A DNA stretch of 43,137 nucleotides from Ganoderma boninense (GCA_002900995.3 PJEW03000028.1:1-43137); one strand, 5' to 3'. Numbered from the stretch's first letter, positions 1 to 12,711 are shown. A program made the numbers and translations. The notes: generated by a model from the letters alone, not told the origin.

Positions 1-2035
1 CTCATACCCGCGGACAATTCGATCCCCCGACTAACGGACTTGCAGCGCAATGCGCTCACGAGACGTCTGTGATCAGTAATCGCTGTATTCCACCATACAC
101 GACCAACAACGCGCCTATTCTCAGGTCCCCGGCTCCCGCATCATCACGGACGTGATCACATACACAACCCCGACTCCCTTTCGTCAGTCTTGTGCGCCCA
201 TCATCTGACGCTTGTAATATAGATATCTCATCTCGCATTCATTCCGCGCAGCCGGCGCGACGTTCCGTCTGGCCCGCTCTCATACGCGACGCACCGTCCA
301 GCACGATACTCGCACCCAGCATATTGTCGGATTGCCGGCATGTCCGCTCCCCGATCCACCGACAAGGCCACGAAGTCACGAGCCTCGAAGATCGGGGGCT
401 GCCACTGCGAGCGTGATGCGGTGCCCCATCGTCCCCCGGTCCTTACAAGTCCTAAGTCCTGAGGCCCGTAGCTGATCGCACGTATTTGTTTTCATGAGCG
501 ATCAACAGGTGTGATGAAACCCAGAGGATGAGCCCGGGTGCCTCTCGATCCGTCTTGGCCGGATGGACATGACCAAGTCGCGGGCGATTGAACGAAGATG
601 TGTTCACCACCCTCGTCCCCATCGTACCAAGGCGGCAGGGCGACACTCTGAAACGATCGGGAACAGTAGACTGGGTCGAGGGCAACGGTCAGATTCCGTG
701 CACGCGTCGACGTGGGTGGTTTAGACGGGTCTATCAGGTGAGGACTTCATGAGCACTAGTGTGTCTGGCCCATCTCGTGTTAGATCGGTCATATTTGCCG
801 TGACGACGCCTTGAATGAATGTCCTGCAGCCTCGAGACGAGGCGGATGCATGATTGAATAAGACCATAGATCGTCCCTCAAAGCATTGCCTTGTGATCTT
901 GTACGACATTCAGCGCGCAAGAAAGGGTCCCTCCGAGACCTGCCGGGCATTGCAGGGTCGTCCACTCGAGCACCATGACGCGCTAGTGCATGGTCTACCT
1001 CCTCCCTCGCAGACATAGACATGAGGAGGGCGGAATGGATTGCAAGGAAGTCTTGACTCTGGACGACAATCACCATCGGTACGTGATCATTGCGCTGCCC
1101 TTCAAACAAGCTGTATTGACGATGACGCTGCGACTTTGACCTCAGGCTGCGCCCGTTCTGGGAAACCGCCTTGCCGAGCTCGAACTCGACACCGCGGCCG
1201 TCGGTACCTCCTTATGTACGATATTACGGCGATGGGGCCTTCGCACCCGAGCCGATCCGTCCTTCTGTGCCGTCTCCGACCGCACATGCGACTCAGCGCC
1301 CGCCCCTCAAGTCGCCGAGACGAGAGTGACGGCATGGTTGCGTCCGAACGCCACAACGCGCAGAGAAGCCCGCAGGAGACAGATGGAGACGAGAAGGAAG
1401 CGCACTACTCGGGGCCCAAGGCCCACATGCAATGCTGCATGCACGGTAGAGGCTCGATGCGCTGCGTATGACGGCGGCGGCGGCGGCGCAGCGGCAGCAC
1501 GACAGCACGACAGCACGACAGCACGACAGCACGCGACGTTGTGGGCGATGGGTGGCCGCATGCGGATGATCATCGCGCTGCGCCGCTGACAGTTGTTAGG
1601 CCAGGGCCTCAGGCTGGGGGGGCTGGTGCATACCAGGGCCCCGGAGCGCCGCGCGCCAGGGCCCGCCAGCTATACGGCGCAGGAGCTGGAGGAGGCGCAG
1701 GCGCAAACGCCGCCGTGTGCACATGCCCGCGGGACGAGAGAGACTCGGACTCTGACTGCGATGGAAGGCTGATGGAGGTGGCCCGGGTGCTCGCACCGTG
1801 GCCACCGCAGCGCCGATTGCGCTGAGGCTGGGCAGCAACGGGGAAGCCCGGGGTGGGGTTTGGGAGGGTTTGCGTGCCGTGTGCGGGCGAATGGGCTCGG
1901 AGTCTCGGACGCCACCGGTAGTTACGTGTGGCGGCTGTTGGCAGGGACCCGAGCTCCCTCCTAAAGCCCGCACTACGTCAAAGAACATACTAACACACAT
2001 GTATGTATCGGCCTATGAGTGTATAATCGGATAGT
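1..2035. other. No supported gene
   Basis: Open frames here are short and overlap on both strands. None gives a family match or a convincing set of splice junctions. GC-rich simple repeats lie at about 1471-1532. Confidence 0.5.
1471..1532. repeat. GGC triplets followed by an 8-nt microsatellite
   Basis: A run of GGC triplets (about 1471-1490) leads into four perfect copies of GACAGCAC at 1501-1532, with a partial copy before them. It is a simple tandem repeat, and no gene frame is supported across it. Confidence 0.85.
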
Positions 2036-2252
2036 ATGACTTGTCGTGATGTGTGCGAGGCCCGCGGCGGCCGCCTGGATCTGGAGAAGCAGCGTTTGTA
2101 AGTAAGCTATAGCTCGGAGAACTCGAGGTCAATTCAGCAGCGCGTGCATAGAACGGGACGCTCACTTTAAGAGGGTCACTGCGGTGTCGACTTCTTGCGC
2201 GCGTTGCGCTGTACGGGGGTTGGTTGATGGCATTGGATGCTGGCGTGCCTGA
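2036..2252 (+). CDS. Possible small two-exon gene, unknown
   Basis: An ATG at 2036 opens a 62-nt exon ending at a consensus donor (GTAAGT at 2098). A 40-nt intron ends in CAG at 2137, and the frame then continues to a TGA at 2250-2252, giving 58 codons. The product has a short CxxC (CARC) near its end and no recognised family. A longer gene with further exons, or chance, is equally possible. This is the only stretch in the first 5 kb where frame and splice signals agree. Confidence 0.25.
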
Positions 2253-5200
2253 GCGGGGACGACGCTCGCAGCGCTACGTCTCGGCCAAGGTCTGCCTGTG
2301 CGGGGTCTGCGCGCGACTACAGTGGCATGTGCCAGGTTACTGTATTTCTACTGTATACCGGGTAAGCAAAGAGCCGCTTTACCTTTACGAGCGAACTGTG
2401 TGATTCGCGTTCGGGCAGATTAAGGTGGTTGCTGGGCGGCGTATAGGTCCCTGAGGTGATGGTAAGGACAGTGGCGAGGAAGGGGGTTGTGGGATAGAAA
2501 CGACAAGGGTGGCCATACATTCACGGTGGGGACCGACGGATTCGCACAGACGGTGAAAGCCTGCCACGGCACCCTGGACATAGCAAGGCATATGACCAAA
2601 GTCGGATCATGAAGCGGTCATAAGCATGTTGCGTTCGAGGTAGTCTGGTGGAGCTGAGTAGCTCACCGGCAGTCCACAACACCCCTCCGTCCAATGGTCT
2701 CATGGCATCAGTGGTCTCCGTGCGAGTCTACAGTAGATGTGTTGTCAGAGGATGCCATCCATGACATTGTCACTCACCACTGAAGTTGAATCTCAAAAAG
2801 CTTGTGACCATCTCCGAGGGTAAATGGAGACAATTGCGCCTGTTCGTCGTGAGACGCCGTGAGAGAGAGAAGGAGTGGAAATGGTATAGTCGTGCGGTCA
2901 AAACGTTCGCCCCTGGCCAGAACAACATATCTCCCGTCATGTCGCCCTCTTCATCTCTGCGCTTGCTTAACTGGAGAAGACAAAGTATCCAGTGTATCTG
3001 CCGTGCAGAAGTTTCGTTGCCGGACTGTTTTTCCGTACACGATCGTCTCCGGCGGCGGCGGATTAGAAGTTTGCATTATGGATAAGAGCATACTGAAGCG
3101 AAGCTACGCCTATGTATAGGAATCTTCGTCAGTTGACAATTTCCAGCCACAAACATGAATCTCCCACCCGGTTACCTTGATTTCCACGTTACCACTCAAT
3201 CGGAGCGCTCTCGTCTTCCGCGCTTCCCAATGCCTGGGCCCCATGCCCTGAATATTCCCCGACATCTGCAATGTCTCTCCATCGACTACGGATGTGTCGG
3301 AAGAGAGATATGTGCCATGGCCGCAGCCCCTATTGGGCCGCTTCTGCTGCTCTCGCCCATGTGAGATCCTTCGGATGGATCAATCGGAATCGCTTGCAGC
3401 CCTTCTCGAGACACACCCACATGCCTCGTATGTCGGTTGCTGGAAAACTCGTCACATAAGAGCGGCGGGGATGCGGGGGAAGACAGGGTTCTGCCGGTAT
3501 TTGGTGAGAAACGGCATACGTCGACGATGAGTGAAGCGCGGGTGGAGGCCACGACTGTCGGGTGGCTGCCGCACTTGCATTGAAGTACGGGAGAAGTTGC
3601 CATGTATATCAACTTGCATATGACGAGCGGGCAAATAGCATCACACCGACGTGTGCCTGAGGGTAGGAAGTCAGGCGCCATTTGGAGCATACAGGGAAGA
3701 ACGGTTGCTTGAAGGAGTAGACTGTGGCTCGTTTGTTCTGATGGACTCGCAGTAGGTGGCATCCGTAGAGTTCGCAGACGGGCTATAGTTCCTGTCGTCA
3801 GTATGATCAAAGAGATCCTGACGGGGTACCTACCTCTGGACCGGAATCACAGGATCCCAAGTTTCTGATTTGTATTGAGCTTGTCTTTTCGCGATATAGT
3901 TTCCCGACGTCGATACCAAGGCACATGAGCCAAGACTCTTGAAGATTGTTCCGTGCGCGAGGCATTTACGAAAACTCTACCTGATGGGTAAACATGGCGA
4001 ATGCCAAGAGAATCAGAGAGATAATACGCACAGGTGACGGACCTCCTGCGGCTAGTGCAGGAAAGCAGGTACGACGGAGGTTGGTAGCCATGTGAGCAGG
4101 CAGCAGCATCTCACGGGCGAAGCTAAAATGAGGGGTCAGGATAAGTCACCGAAGATGGGGGGGACCGCAACAGAAAGCGACGCTTTGGGCAAGATGCATT
4201 CATACCAGAATGATCATGGTGGCCACCATTTGTACAACGCTCCACACACTATGACAGGCACGCAGCTGTCGACGGTTGTCCAAGGAGGGGCCTTATGCGA
4301 CAGAGCACAGCGACCGGCGATGACGCATATAGTGATGCGAATTGGCTTTACGATGGCACTATGAAGAAAAGGTCGACACCTACGCGGCTGAATTCCGTCT
4401 TGAGAACTGCACCAAGTGGAATGAATCGGCGGGCTGGACACCTGTACGGATTGGTTGAGGAAGTACGGTGATGATTCGCTCTCACCAGAGAAAACCTCGC
4501 GCCCCATGACCTGGCCAGCAATATGACTGGCCTTTGTGGGCCAACAGGACAACCTCCAGAGGCCTTGAGCGTGGACATTGTAAGGAGTAGTCGTCGATGG
4601 TGAGGTCAGTGTCGTCGCAGAAATGAGCAGAAATGTCGCATCCGTAAGGGCCAGTGTGCCACGTGGGCTGGAGGGTTCCGTTTTTGGCAAGCGACCTTGT
4701 TCAGCCTTGTTCGTGGCCACTCATCGCCTTGCTCTTGCCCCGCGCCTGGTTCGAGTCAGAACAGCCTGGTGCCTACCGCTCGTTCTCTATATGTGTTTCA
4801 CGACGTTCAGCCTCAACAGCATCTCATCACCGAACCCGTACTTGCACGCACCAGACCGAAAGCAGTGGCAGCCTTGCCAGTGTTTCGGACAACACCCTCC
4901 GAACACTCTACGGCCAAATAATGACTCATCTCTGCATAGACAGGGGCCCCTCCGGGCAAACCTGGTCACGTGGAAATCCGTCAATCAGGCATAGCGAACG
5001 AGCTTGTTGCAAGCTGCCGTGCGGCGCTTTTAGTCGCTAAGAGACAGCACGCAATGGAGACATAGTACGTCAGGATGATATATAGTGTACATACACAGGG
5101 AGTACGAGTGGCACGACGGGACGGAACACATACCAGAGGGATAGGTTAAAAGACGGCAGATACGATCGTACAGGACTCGACAACGACAAATCATAACGTC

Positions 5201-5278
5201 GACAATACATAACACGCGACATAAGTAAGCAAGAAGATACGGAACACGAAACCGGCGCGGCCAACAGAGTACAAACCA
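2253..5278. other. No supported gene
   Basis: Several frames of 120-175 codons occur, for example on the minus strand at 3286-3810 and 4214-4720. They are Ser/Thr/Pro-rich, overlap opposing frames and show no motif. I regard them as chance frames in GC-balanced DNA. The last 240 nt are the 3' flank of R1. Confidence 0.5.
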
Positions 5279-8200
5279 TTAAACGTCGCAGGGGCATACG
5301 GCGGTGGTGACTGACACGGAGGCATCAGAGGTCTGCGGGACGATGGAAGGTGCCCTCAGCGAGTCGCGGCTTACACCAAAAGGCTGGGGGTCCGAGGGGG
5401 GCTTACTGCGCACATAGTACGCACCAGTCTTAAGGCCTGCCCTCCACCCGTGGAGCGCGAGATCCATCTGGAAGCCCTGGTTAGAGAGCACAACGTGGAT
5501 TGCGGACGTACTGACCAGGAGCGAGGGAGTGGGCTGGGCTACGAAGAGACTGAAGGACTGACTCTGGTCGACAAACGGAGCGCGGTCGGCCGCCATGTCG
5601 ATTAGATCGTGAGGGTCAAGCTCGAACACGGTGCGGAAGACCGCTTTCACGTCATCAGGAATATCCGCGATAGACTGGAGAGAGCCTGAAGGAAAACGTC
5701 AGTCTGTACGAAAGCTACCAAACACCAGGACGGCTTGCCATGGGCTGCCAGGATGGCACTGCGGATATTTTCTGACCAGAGTCCGCGCTTCCAAAGTGCG
5801 TTAACCAGATGACGGGAGAGCTCGTTGAATGTGCCACTGAGCACCCTATATTGGACGATGTTGCTATGTCACAATGTGTAGCATGTGAGTAGCCGGATGA
5901 GACGTGCAGCAGGACAAGGCACGCACCTCGTATAAGGTTCAATACCCTCCGAGTTCCCGAGAAGGTGGGCAGTGGAGGCGGTGGGCATTTGTGCTGTAAG
6001 CACGGAGTTGCGTAGGCCGTGGCTCACGATCCTGTCGCGGAGCAGATCGAAGTCGTAGCGATCGGTGGGCTCAGCATCCCACATATCATGTTGAAGGACG
6101 TGGCGGGACGCAGGTGAACCTTCCCACATGTCATACGGCCCGAACCGCTCCGAAAGCTCGCAACTGGCTTCAAGAGACGCATGATACACCGTCTCCGCGA
6201 TGCAAACATTGATCTCCCGCGCGGCAGCCGAAGTGTAAGGAATCTCCATCATCGCGTAGACGTCCGCAAGTCCCTGGACGCCAATTCCGAGGGGCCTGGT
6301 CCTGTAAGAAGAGACAGCGGCGTCCGGGGTGGGGAAATCGCATCGGTCGATAGCCCTGTCAAGGTTCCGAACGAGTATCTTGGTTATGCGATGGAGCTCA
6401 GGATAGTTGAAGGTGCCATCCTGGCGGACGTAGCGAGGGAGGCAGAGGGCTCCCAATGTGCACACGGCCGTCTCTGACGTGCTCGAGTGTTGGACTATCT
6501 CCGTACACAGGTTAGACGCCTTCACGACTCCAAGATGCTTCTGATTGTTGCGCGCTATAGCGTGGAAGGAAGATGAGGTTCTGCGGTCAAGGACATATCA
6601 GGTAGCACGAACCGTTGATGTTGTCGGAAAACATCAGAAACGGACACCCGCTCTCTCTCAACGCGCTGGATATTGTATCCCACAGTTGCCTTGCGGGGAT
6701 GGTCGCGAGCGCACGGCCCTCGCGCTCGTACTCTTCGTAAGCAGCGACAAAGGCTTCTCCTACCAGGTCGGTGAGGGAAAGGACGTCAACAGGATCAAAA
6801 AGACTCCACGACTGGTTCGCCTCGAGACGTTGCATACTATGCCGCGTAATCCGGCCGTGGTGGACACGCATCATCAGCGCGCTGACAGACCGTCAAGGAT
6901 CCAATGACTCACAACAAGTGTGGAATCCACAAAGCGGGGAACAGATGCTTGAATTGATGTCCGCTTGTGACTCGGTTTGTCCTAGCCACGACGAACCTGC
7001 GGACATCGGCGTGCCAGATTGGAAGGTAAACCGCAGCAGACGACGAACGATGGGGGCTTGCACGAGACCAGTACCCAGCCAACGACTCGTAGACGCGCAA
7101 CAAGGGCATCAGGCCGGGATGACCTCCATCGTGGCTAGTGCTGGAAGATCCGTTGAGTCAAGGACAGGTGCACAGCTAATGTGTCGAATACGTACCGAGT
7201 AGCAGGAATGTCCCCGGCGTGTATACCTATGCCGCCACCGGCGGCCCAGAGAGATGACAGACTTGCAAGATTGCCGACGGCGTCATGGGCTTCAGTTGCA
7301 GAGGGGTCGAAGATGAAGCATGATGCGAAATGACGATTTGCGAGACCGCCATTCCAGAGTACGGGAGAAGCGACAGACATCTTGCCGGTGGACAGGAGTT
7401 CATATGTCTCAAGCACTCTCTCTATCTCGCTGCCGTAGAGCCCCACTGCAACGCGCATGTAGAGAAACTGGAGTCGCTCCACGAGCTCCCCGTTCGAGCG
7501 GAGGAGATAAGATCGTTCGAAGGTTTGCATTGCGTGGCTAGAGAACGACATCAGCTGCGATAACCGTGAAAACGTTCGGTAAGCGACGCACTAGGTGAAG
7601 TCAAAGTCCCTGTGATGGACTATAGCGGAGTCGAGTTTGTCTGCATTAGCGCGGACGTCGCCTAAGAAGTCATACATAAACAGCGACGGAGACTCTGGGT
7701 GGGACACGTATAAGGCGCAGAAGCGAAGGTACGTAGGCTGCATACACGCACCTTCCTCTCGAGAGAGGACCCACACACTGAAACATTTGGGGACACGCGT
7801 ATGCATGTACCCGACATAGGCCCGGCCGGCCAAGATAGAGTAATCCGGGTGACGAGAAGAGAACGTTGACACGATCTCCGCGAAGAATATCTGCAAATGG
7901 TCAGCTTATACGGAGAAAGCAAGGACTTCACGAACCTGAAAGGCCTCAGCATCCATAATATCCTGAGGGAGTCGAAGCGCGAGGTTGTCCAGGACCCTGT
8001 GTGCAGGATGTCGAGAAAATCACAAGCAGAGAACGACAGCTACACATACTCAGGTATATCCACGAAGTCTCGGTCCAGGCCCCACGAGAGCTGCACGCTG
8101 ATTAGTACAACGAATACCGCGAACGCGGACGCTAACCCGCTTGAGGTAGGCCTCCGCCTGCGGGTGATAATTAGTGACTGGCACAGACACAAATGACGAG

Positions 8201-8322
8201 CGGTAAGGGCAAACCTTGAACCGGTCAAAAGGTTGAAGACGCCTATCGACAAAATCAAAGTAGCGGTGCTCAGTCGGAGGGACATAATACACGCATTTTG
8301 AGGGTACAGAGGACACACCCAT
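5279..8322 (-). CDS. Ribonucleoside-diphosphate reductase large subunit (R1), divergent, about 12 exons
   Basis: Class Ia R1 reduces ribonucleoside diphosphates to deoxy forms together with R2. Exons (minus strand): 8322-8215, 8157-8137, 8090-8050, 7996-7936, 7890-7592, 7537-7196, 7134-6913, 6836-6613, 6554-5927, 5863-5739, 5685-5516, 5467-5279. They sum to 2430 nt and stay in frame, giving 809 aa (the usual size is about 800-880). Order seen: shortened ATP-cone (PFDRF..LKRLSWGLDRDFVD), HPDYSILAGR, ERSYLL, substrate-site Cys in FASCF, active-site NLCTE, partner Cys in AVCTL, MPTASTA, and the radical-path Tyr pair in GLKTGAYY. The tail ends VCPCDV, lacking the usual CxxC. One intron is GC-AG and one exon is only 21 nt. 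A further 39-nt intron inside exon 5 (about 7780) is possible. The start is the least certain part. The protein is too diverged to be an obvious housekeeping copy. Confidence 0.9.
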
Positions 8323-9235
8323 CTACAAAACTGTATGTCAGGTTCTACCGGGACAGGATGTGAGGGAATGAAGACTTGCCTCGCTTCCGAATCAGAGTTG
8401 ACGCAGGCGCAGGCGTGGCCGACATGGTATGGCGAATACGATGGTAATGGACAGGTCTGAAGGAAAGTGTGCAGCTGCAGCGAAGGACGCAACGCGCACA
8501 GGGACCTTTTAAGTAAATTGGACCGCAGACCTATCGCTAGGTGCAAGGGGCAGTGGTTGGTTGCAGGTGAACGCCGGCAGAAAGCGAGTAGGCGTCGGAA
8601 CTGCTGCACGTTTTCGGACGAGAACATGTGTCGACGCATTGTATGGTGAGAGGACATTGTGCCTGGATGCGATGACATGTTGCGACTGCGCGGTGGGGAC
8701 CTATGAGATGCGGATCACTGCGCGGAGAACCATACCAGGGAGGCGCGGCAGGTGTCGTTCCCGTGCGCCGGTAATAGTTTCAAATATAGACAGTCTGGTG
8801 GAAACGTGAGACCGATGAGGCGACATCGACTACAAAGTTAACCAGGACCACTGACCGGCAGCACGGCATCTGCACACTTGTTTAGAAGGTAAGATGTACA
8901 TGCGGATCAAGATGGCGCGTCGAGGCGGATGTGCGGACCAGAGTCAAAGATGATGTTGATGCGGGATGTGTGGGCGGAAAGAGGGTCCGTAAGTGGACGT
9001 GAGTTCAGGTCGCGAGATGCAGGAGACCGCAGTACGGTTGGACTCGGGTCCAGCGAACCTCATAGTGCTTTACACCATATGACTAGAGTAGGTACATGGC
9101 AGACGCGATAGAGGGGAGCTGGCTCAAGGGAGGAAGCCACCAAACAAGGATGGACGGGACATACATATGAACGCGAGCCTCGGAAAAACACAGTGAGCAC
9201 GGTACTATCGACTAACTGGGAAGTCTAGTCGTCAG
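8323..9235. other. No supported gene
   Basis: This lies between the likely R1 start and the 3' end of the next minus-strand gene. I see no further R1 exon, no recognised frame and no clear TATA box. An upstream R1 exon cannot be excluded, because the first 10 or so residues of the ATP-cone are poorly conserved. Confidence 0.45.
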
Positions 9236-9979
9236 TCAACAGAGCCAATGCTGCGGACCGAACGAAGTAGCTGGGAAGGTGATTAGCTTATAGGCGATGG
9301 AGACAAAAGATCGATTGTACCTTCTGACTAAGAAGTCGATGAAAGGCCGTTCCGCGTTGACCACATTGGTGACCCGCATGCGGTTCGACGTGGCATGCCG
9401 GATTACGATGACATGCCCGCGAACGGTTATGCCCCATCTGTTGTATATAGTGCGGTTGAGGGAGGCAGAGGTCGAGCATTTAGACGTGATCAGAGAATAG
9501 TTGTTAGGGAGTGTGAATGCGATGTCGTTGGGGAGCGTGGAGATCCTTGTTCGCTGAGAGCCGCGAGAATACCAACGTCTGGTAGAGAGATCTTCGGGCC
9601 AGATGTCGGACCCAGGTTCTTCCGTGAAAGGACTGTCCGCTGGGATCTTGACAAGCCGAGTGCGTCCGCCGGACATTGGATACAAGAGGGCTACGACATA
9701 TCGACGAACCAATCCCTATAGACGGACTTAGCTGGGTGTCCATGGTGTCGTGGGGAAGACCTGGCGTACCAATTGAATGCTGTTCAGCATAGCACTGTTC
9801 CACCGGGAGATCGCATTACGGACACCCCGTGAGGTCTGACGGCGGTGTCTGGCCATTCCCAGTATACGACAGGCGTCTACACGTTCGTGGAGAACACAGG
9901 GTGAGCACTGTGGATGGAAAACGTACGGGTTAATCGCCCTTACTGCTGCGTGCGGGACCTGGCGCAGAGGAGGTAACAA
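9236..9979 (-). CDS. Unknown spliced gene, 3' exons
   Basis: Two minus-strand exons fit together. 9979-9771 or so carries NPYVFHPQCSPC and a basic stretch, and 9715-9236 ends at a TGA. A GT..AG intron at 9769-9716 (54 nt) joins them in phase 0. The second exon reads hydrophobic-basic (RRYVVALLYPMSGGRTRLVK), then GHVIVIRHATSNRMRVTNV and ends FGPQHWLC. I do not recognise a named domain. It resembles the many lineage-specific polypore proteins that end in a small beta-rich unit. More exons probably lie upstream (an AG acceptor sits just before VPHAAV), so the 5' end is open. No function is proposed. Confidence 0.45.
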
Positions 9980-10554
9980 GGACTGGATCGTTCAGTGCAG
10001 GTCAGTAGAGAGCGGGACAGTGAGACAGAAGGGTGCCCACGATCATATAGGTGTCCAGTTCGCTGGCTGCGATGGGTAGATGCGTTGCTAGGAAGTACAA
10101 AGACGCGCGAGTCAGATACGGGATTGCTCCAATAAGAAATGAGTGACGTACATGGGACGGCGCCGGCGTAGTGTGTACGTGGAGATGAATGCCGTCGGAC
10201 GATGAGCTGAGCCGGGCGGGTTTGCCGCCGTCCGCGTGGTCCCGGTTCCAGGCAGCTCACCGCAAGGGCACCTGACAGGATGCGGAGCACGCAAGCAGTT
10301 TAAAGTAGGATAGCTGGAAAGGCATATCGCGAGGCTCGTGGATCGCTGGATGTGGCTGGACTCTGCGAGCATGTTAGGTCCGCCTTCGGTAAAGCGGGCT
10401 GACGTACGAGGCACGGAAAACGATCGAGGTAGGTCGGTAGATGGAACGTAAATGTATGTATGGCGAGGAGTCAGTGGTATAAAGGCGACTTGGGATACCC
10501 CGGTTACACGTCACCACTGTCCCAGACCGAGCCTTCCTTGTACTCTGCTACATC
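9980..10554. other. No supported gene; shared upstream region
   Basis: This may hold 5' exons of the minus-strand gene at 9236-9979 and the promoter of the plus-strand gene starting at 10555. No exon could be placed with confidence. The two genes are divergent. Confidence 0.35.
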
Positions 10555-12045
10555 ATGACCTCCACCGAGTCGACGGAGTCTGCCGAGGCCTTGCTGGAGA
10601 AATACCAGAGGCACCCGTTTGCCAAAGGCTTGTTGCCGTTCAGGGCAGCGCTAAAAAGCCTTGATAGCCCGTGGCCTGTTATCTGCGCCGAAGACGCAGG
10701 TCGTCAATGGTGGATCGTGCGTACATAAACCGAGTGTGTACCTTGACTGTGCTAACAGCCTTGATAGATATGCGACGCGAAGACAAAGAAACCGGCCATA
10801 TTCAGCCATGCTGCGTTGGTCGCGGAAACAGACGACATCGACACAGGGAATTACGTACCATATGGGCAGGAAGTCCCTGCAGGGGTGGAGGAGAAGACTG
10901 TGTGCGTATATTGTCTGTTTGTCGTGCCTGACACCTTGACGCGGCAGGTTTAGGCAACGTCGTCCAAACGGGAAATGCTTCTATACATACAAGTTCGACA
11001 GTTCCGCCGACTTGAGTCTGTACGAGGGTCAATGGGTCAGTCGATGGCATGCTTTTACGTGCGTGTGTGCTCACAGTAGTTCAGGCGCTGGACGACTACA
11101 TGAGGGGACTGCAGGGGTTCAACAATGGAAATCTCCCGCGCCGTCCGTACCTCTCCGGTCAAGAGGCCCGGTACCGTACGAAGTTCTGGATGCAGACGCC
11201 GGTTTTCTTAAAGCGAGGTGCCAAGGAAGGCCAGGTCGCGCCGCCCAAGCATTTGCACGAGTGGATACTGGATGGAGATCGTTCGTCAAAGGATTTCCGA
11301 GCGAACCCGGACCGGCCGAGGGTGTGGGCGAAGGAAGGAGACCGCACCTTGCCCATCGCGGATAGCAGCTGCAGTTCGCTTCGTCGCGGGGACGTCGTTG
11401 GGGTATCGTTCCTGACGACGTACCATGTTACGGGGGCGAACTGGTTTCCGCAGTTTCACCCGGTGGATATAGTCCTGTTCAAGCGCGCCGAAGTCGACGG
11501 CACGGACTACAGTGCTCCTTCGTTGGACTTATACAGCCTGCCGCCTCCGGCGTTCTGCGATCAACCTGGAGATAGTAGTGAGCAGGTGCGATTTACTGAA
11601 CAGACATATAACCTAACCGGTTGGTCGTCGGGTTGGCTACTTGGCCGTCAGTGGATACCGATGATCAGGTCCCAGGCATAGGTGCCCCGTCTGCTGGCGA
11701 TGTCGAGGCGTCTGCGAAGGGTATAGAGGGACTTGAGGTCGGTGGGGCTGCCGGACCACGTGTTGTGAAGGAGGAGTTGGCTGGCATCCAGGTGTCCATG
11801 GACGCCGATGGCCACCGAGGAGACGATAAGGTGCCGACTCCTGGCGATGATGTGGATGTCGAAGGTAAGCCACTGTATGCTGAACGGGAGAGCGCGGTCT
11901 GCTTACCTGCTTGCCAGACTTTGACATAGTACAACGCGATGAAGAGGGTCAAGAGCAATGTGCGGATAGGCTGGGGACTGTCGTGGCACCGAGAGACGAT
12001 GACAAGCGAAGCCGGTCGGCGCGTGCGAGGCGCGCGCGTGCCTAA
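10555..12045 (+). CDS. Hypothetical protein with six exons, acidic linker and basic tail
   Basis: Exons 10555-10716, 10768-10947, 10994-11035, 11085-11577, 11652-11864 and 11918-12045 total 1218 nt and keep frame, giving 405 aa. Introns are 46-74 nt with GT/AG, and several have CTAAC branch sites. The N-terminus reads HPFAKGLLPFRAALKS..PWPVICAEDAGRQWW. Residues of about 60-120 include VEEKTVCVYCLFVVPD. The middle has LRRGDVVGVSF and a FPQFHPVDIV segment. From about residue 280 it becomes Gly/Asp-rich and probably disordered, and it ends in a basic run (KRSRSARARRARA) that looks like a nuclear localisation signal. I do not know the family by name. It appears to be a polypore-type lineage-specific gene, not a transposon. 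The role is unknown, possibly nuclear from the tail. Confidence 0.7.
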
Positions 12046-12711
12046 GGGTGGGCGGCAGTCGGTTGTCTGGGTGGAGCGCTGAGACCAATGTGGCACAGAA
12101 CCCGCCGGCTTTGTCGGACTTCGGTACCGTGAGGTACTGTTGGCCGGTGGTCGCGGGATGTACTTATTTATTGGCGTTGGCTTGGCCCGCTTGTATTTTG
12201 TCTGCGTGCTGTATGCTGTCGTACTGTTCTATTATGGCGTTTACGTGGTAGTCGTTGACGATTAGCATGGAAGGCGAGTGTCGGAAGGCGGGTTCGAGCC
12301 TTTGGATATCACACACCCGGCAGACTTCAGGCAGTAGACCAGGTCGATATACGAGACACTGTTATTAATATGGGGGCGTGCCACACAGGGGGGGGGCAGA
12401 TACGGAAAATAAGAGTCTCGGCCGGTTGGGAACATCGACATCATCCGGTGTAAGCAATCACTCGTCGCGAGGTCCGAAAGTCAGTGAACGAAGGAAGGGA
12501 CAGGCGAGACCAGGAGGCCATTACATGACGGGAACAAGATATTCAAACACGAGGGTTGACACCCAAGCTTTATACGACGGGGCTGGATGCGTAGACGAAG
12601 AGGGGCGATGCCGTCAGTGTTGTTGACGCAGTCACCGGCGACGAAATTGCACCCGACGCAGCTACCGGCCGTGATGTCTTCCGAAACGCCTTGATTCGCC
12701 GTTCTGCGGTA
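12046..12711. other. No supported gene; convergent 3' flanks
   Basis: This is the space between the end of the plus-strand hypothetical gene and the last exon of the minus-strand transcription factor. Only short frames are seen. A GGTTCGAGCC string near 12290 is not part of a tRNA cloverleaf that I can fold. Confidence 0.5.

Noticed and set aside
3286..4720. Minus-strand frames of 174 and 168 codons
   Set aside because: Composition is like chance open frames, there is no motif, and overlapping frames of similar size occur on the other strand.
5279..8322. Reading R1 as a set of broken pseudogene pieces
   Set aside because: Every break coincides with GT-AG (one GC-AG) signals, and the exon sum stays in frame over 810 codons.
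12280..12310. tRNA-like GGTTCGAGCC string
   Set aside because: There is no matching acceptor stem, anticodon arm or D-arm around it.
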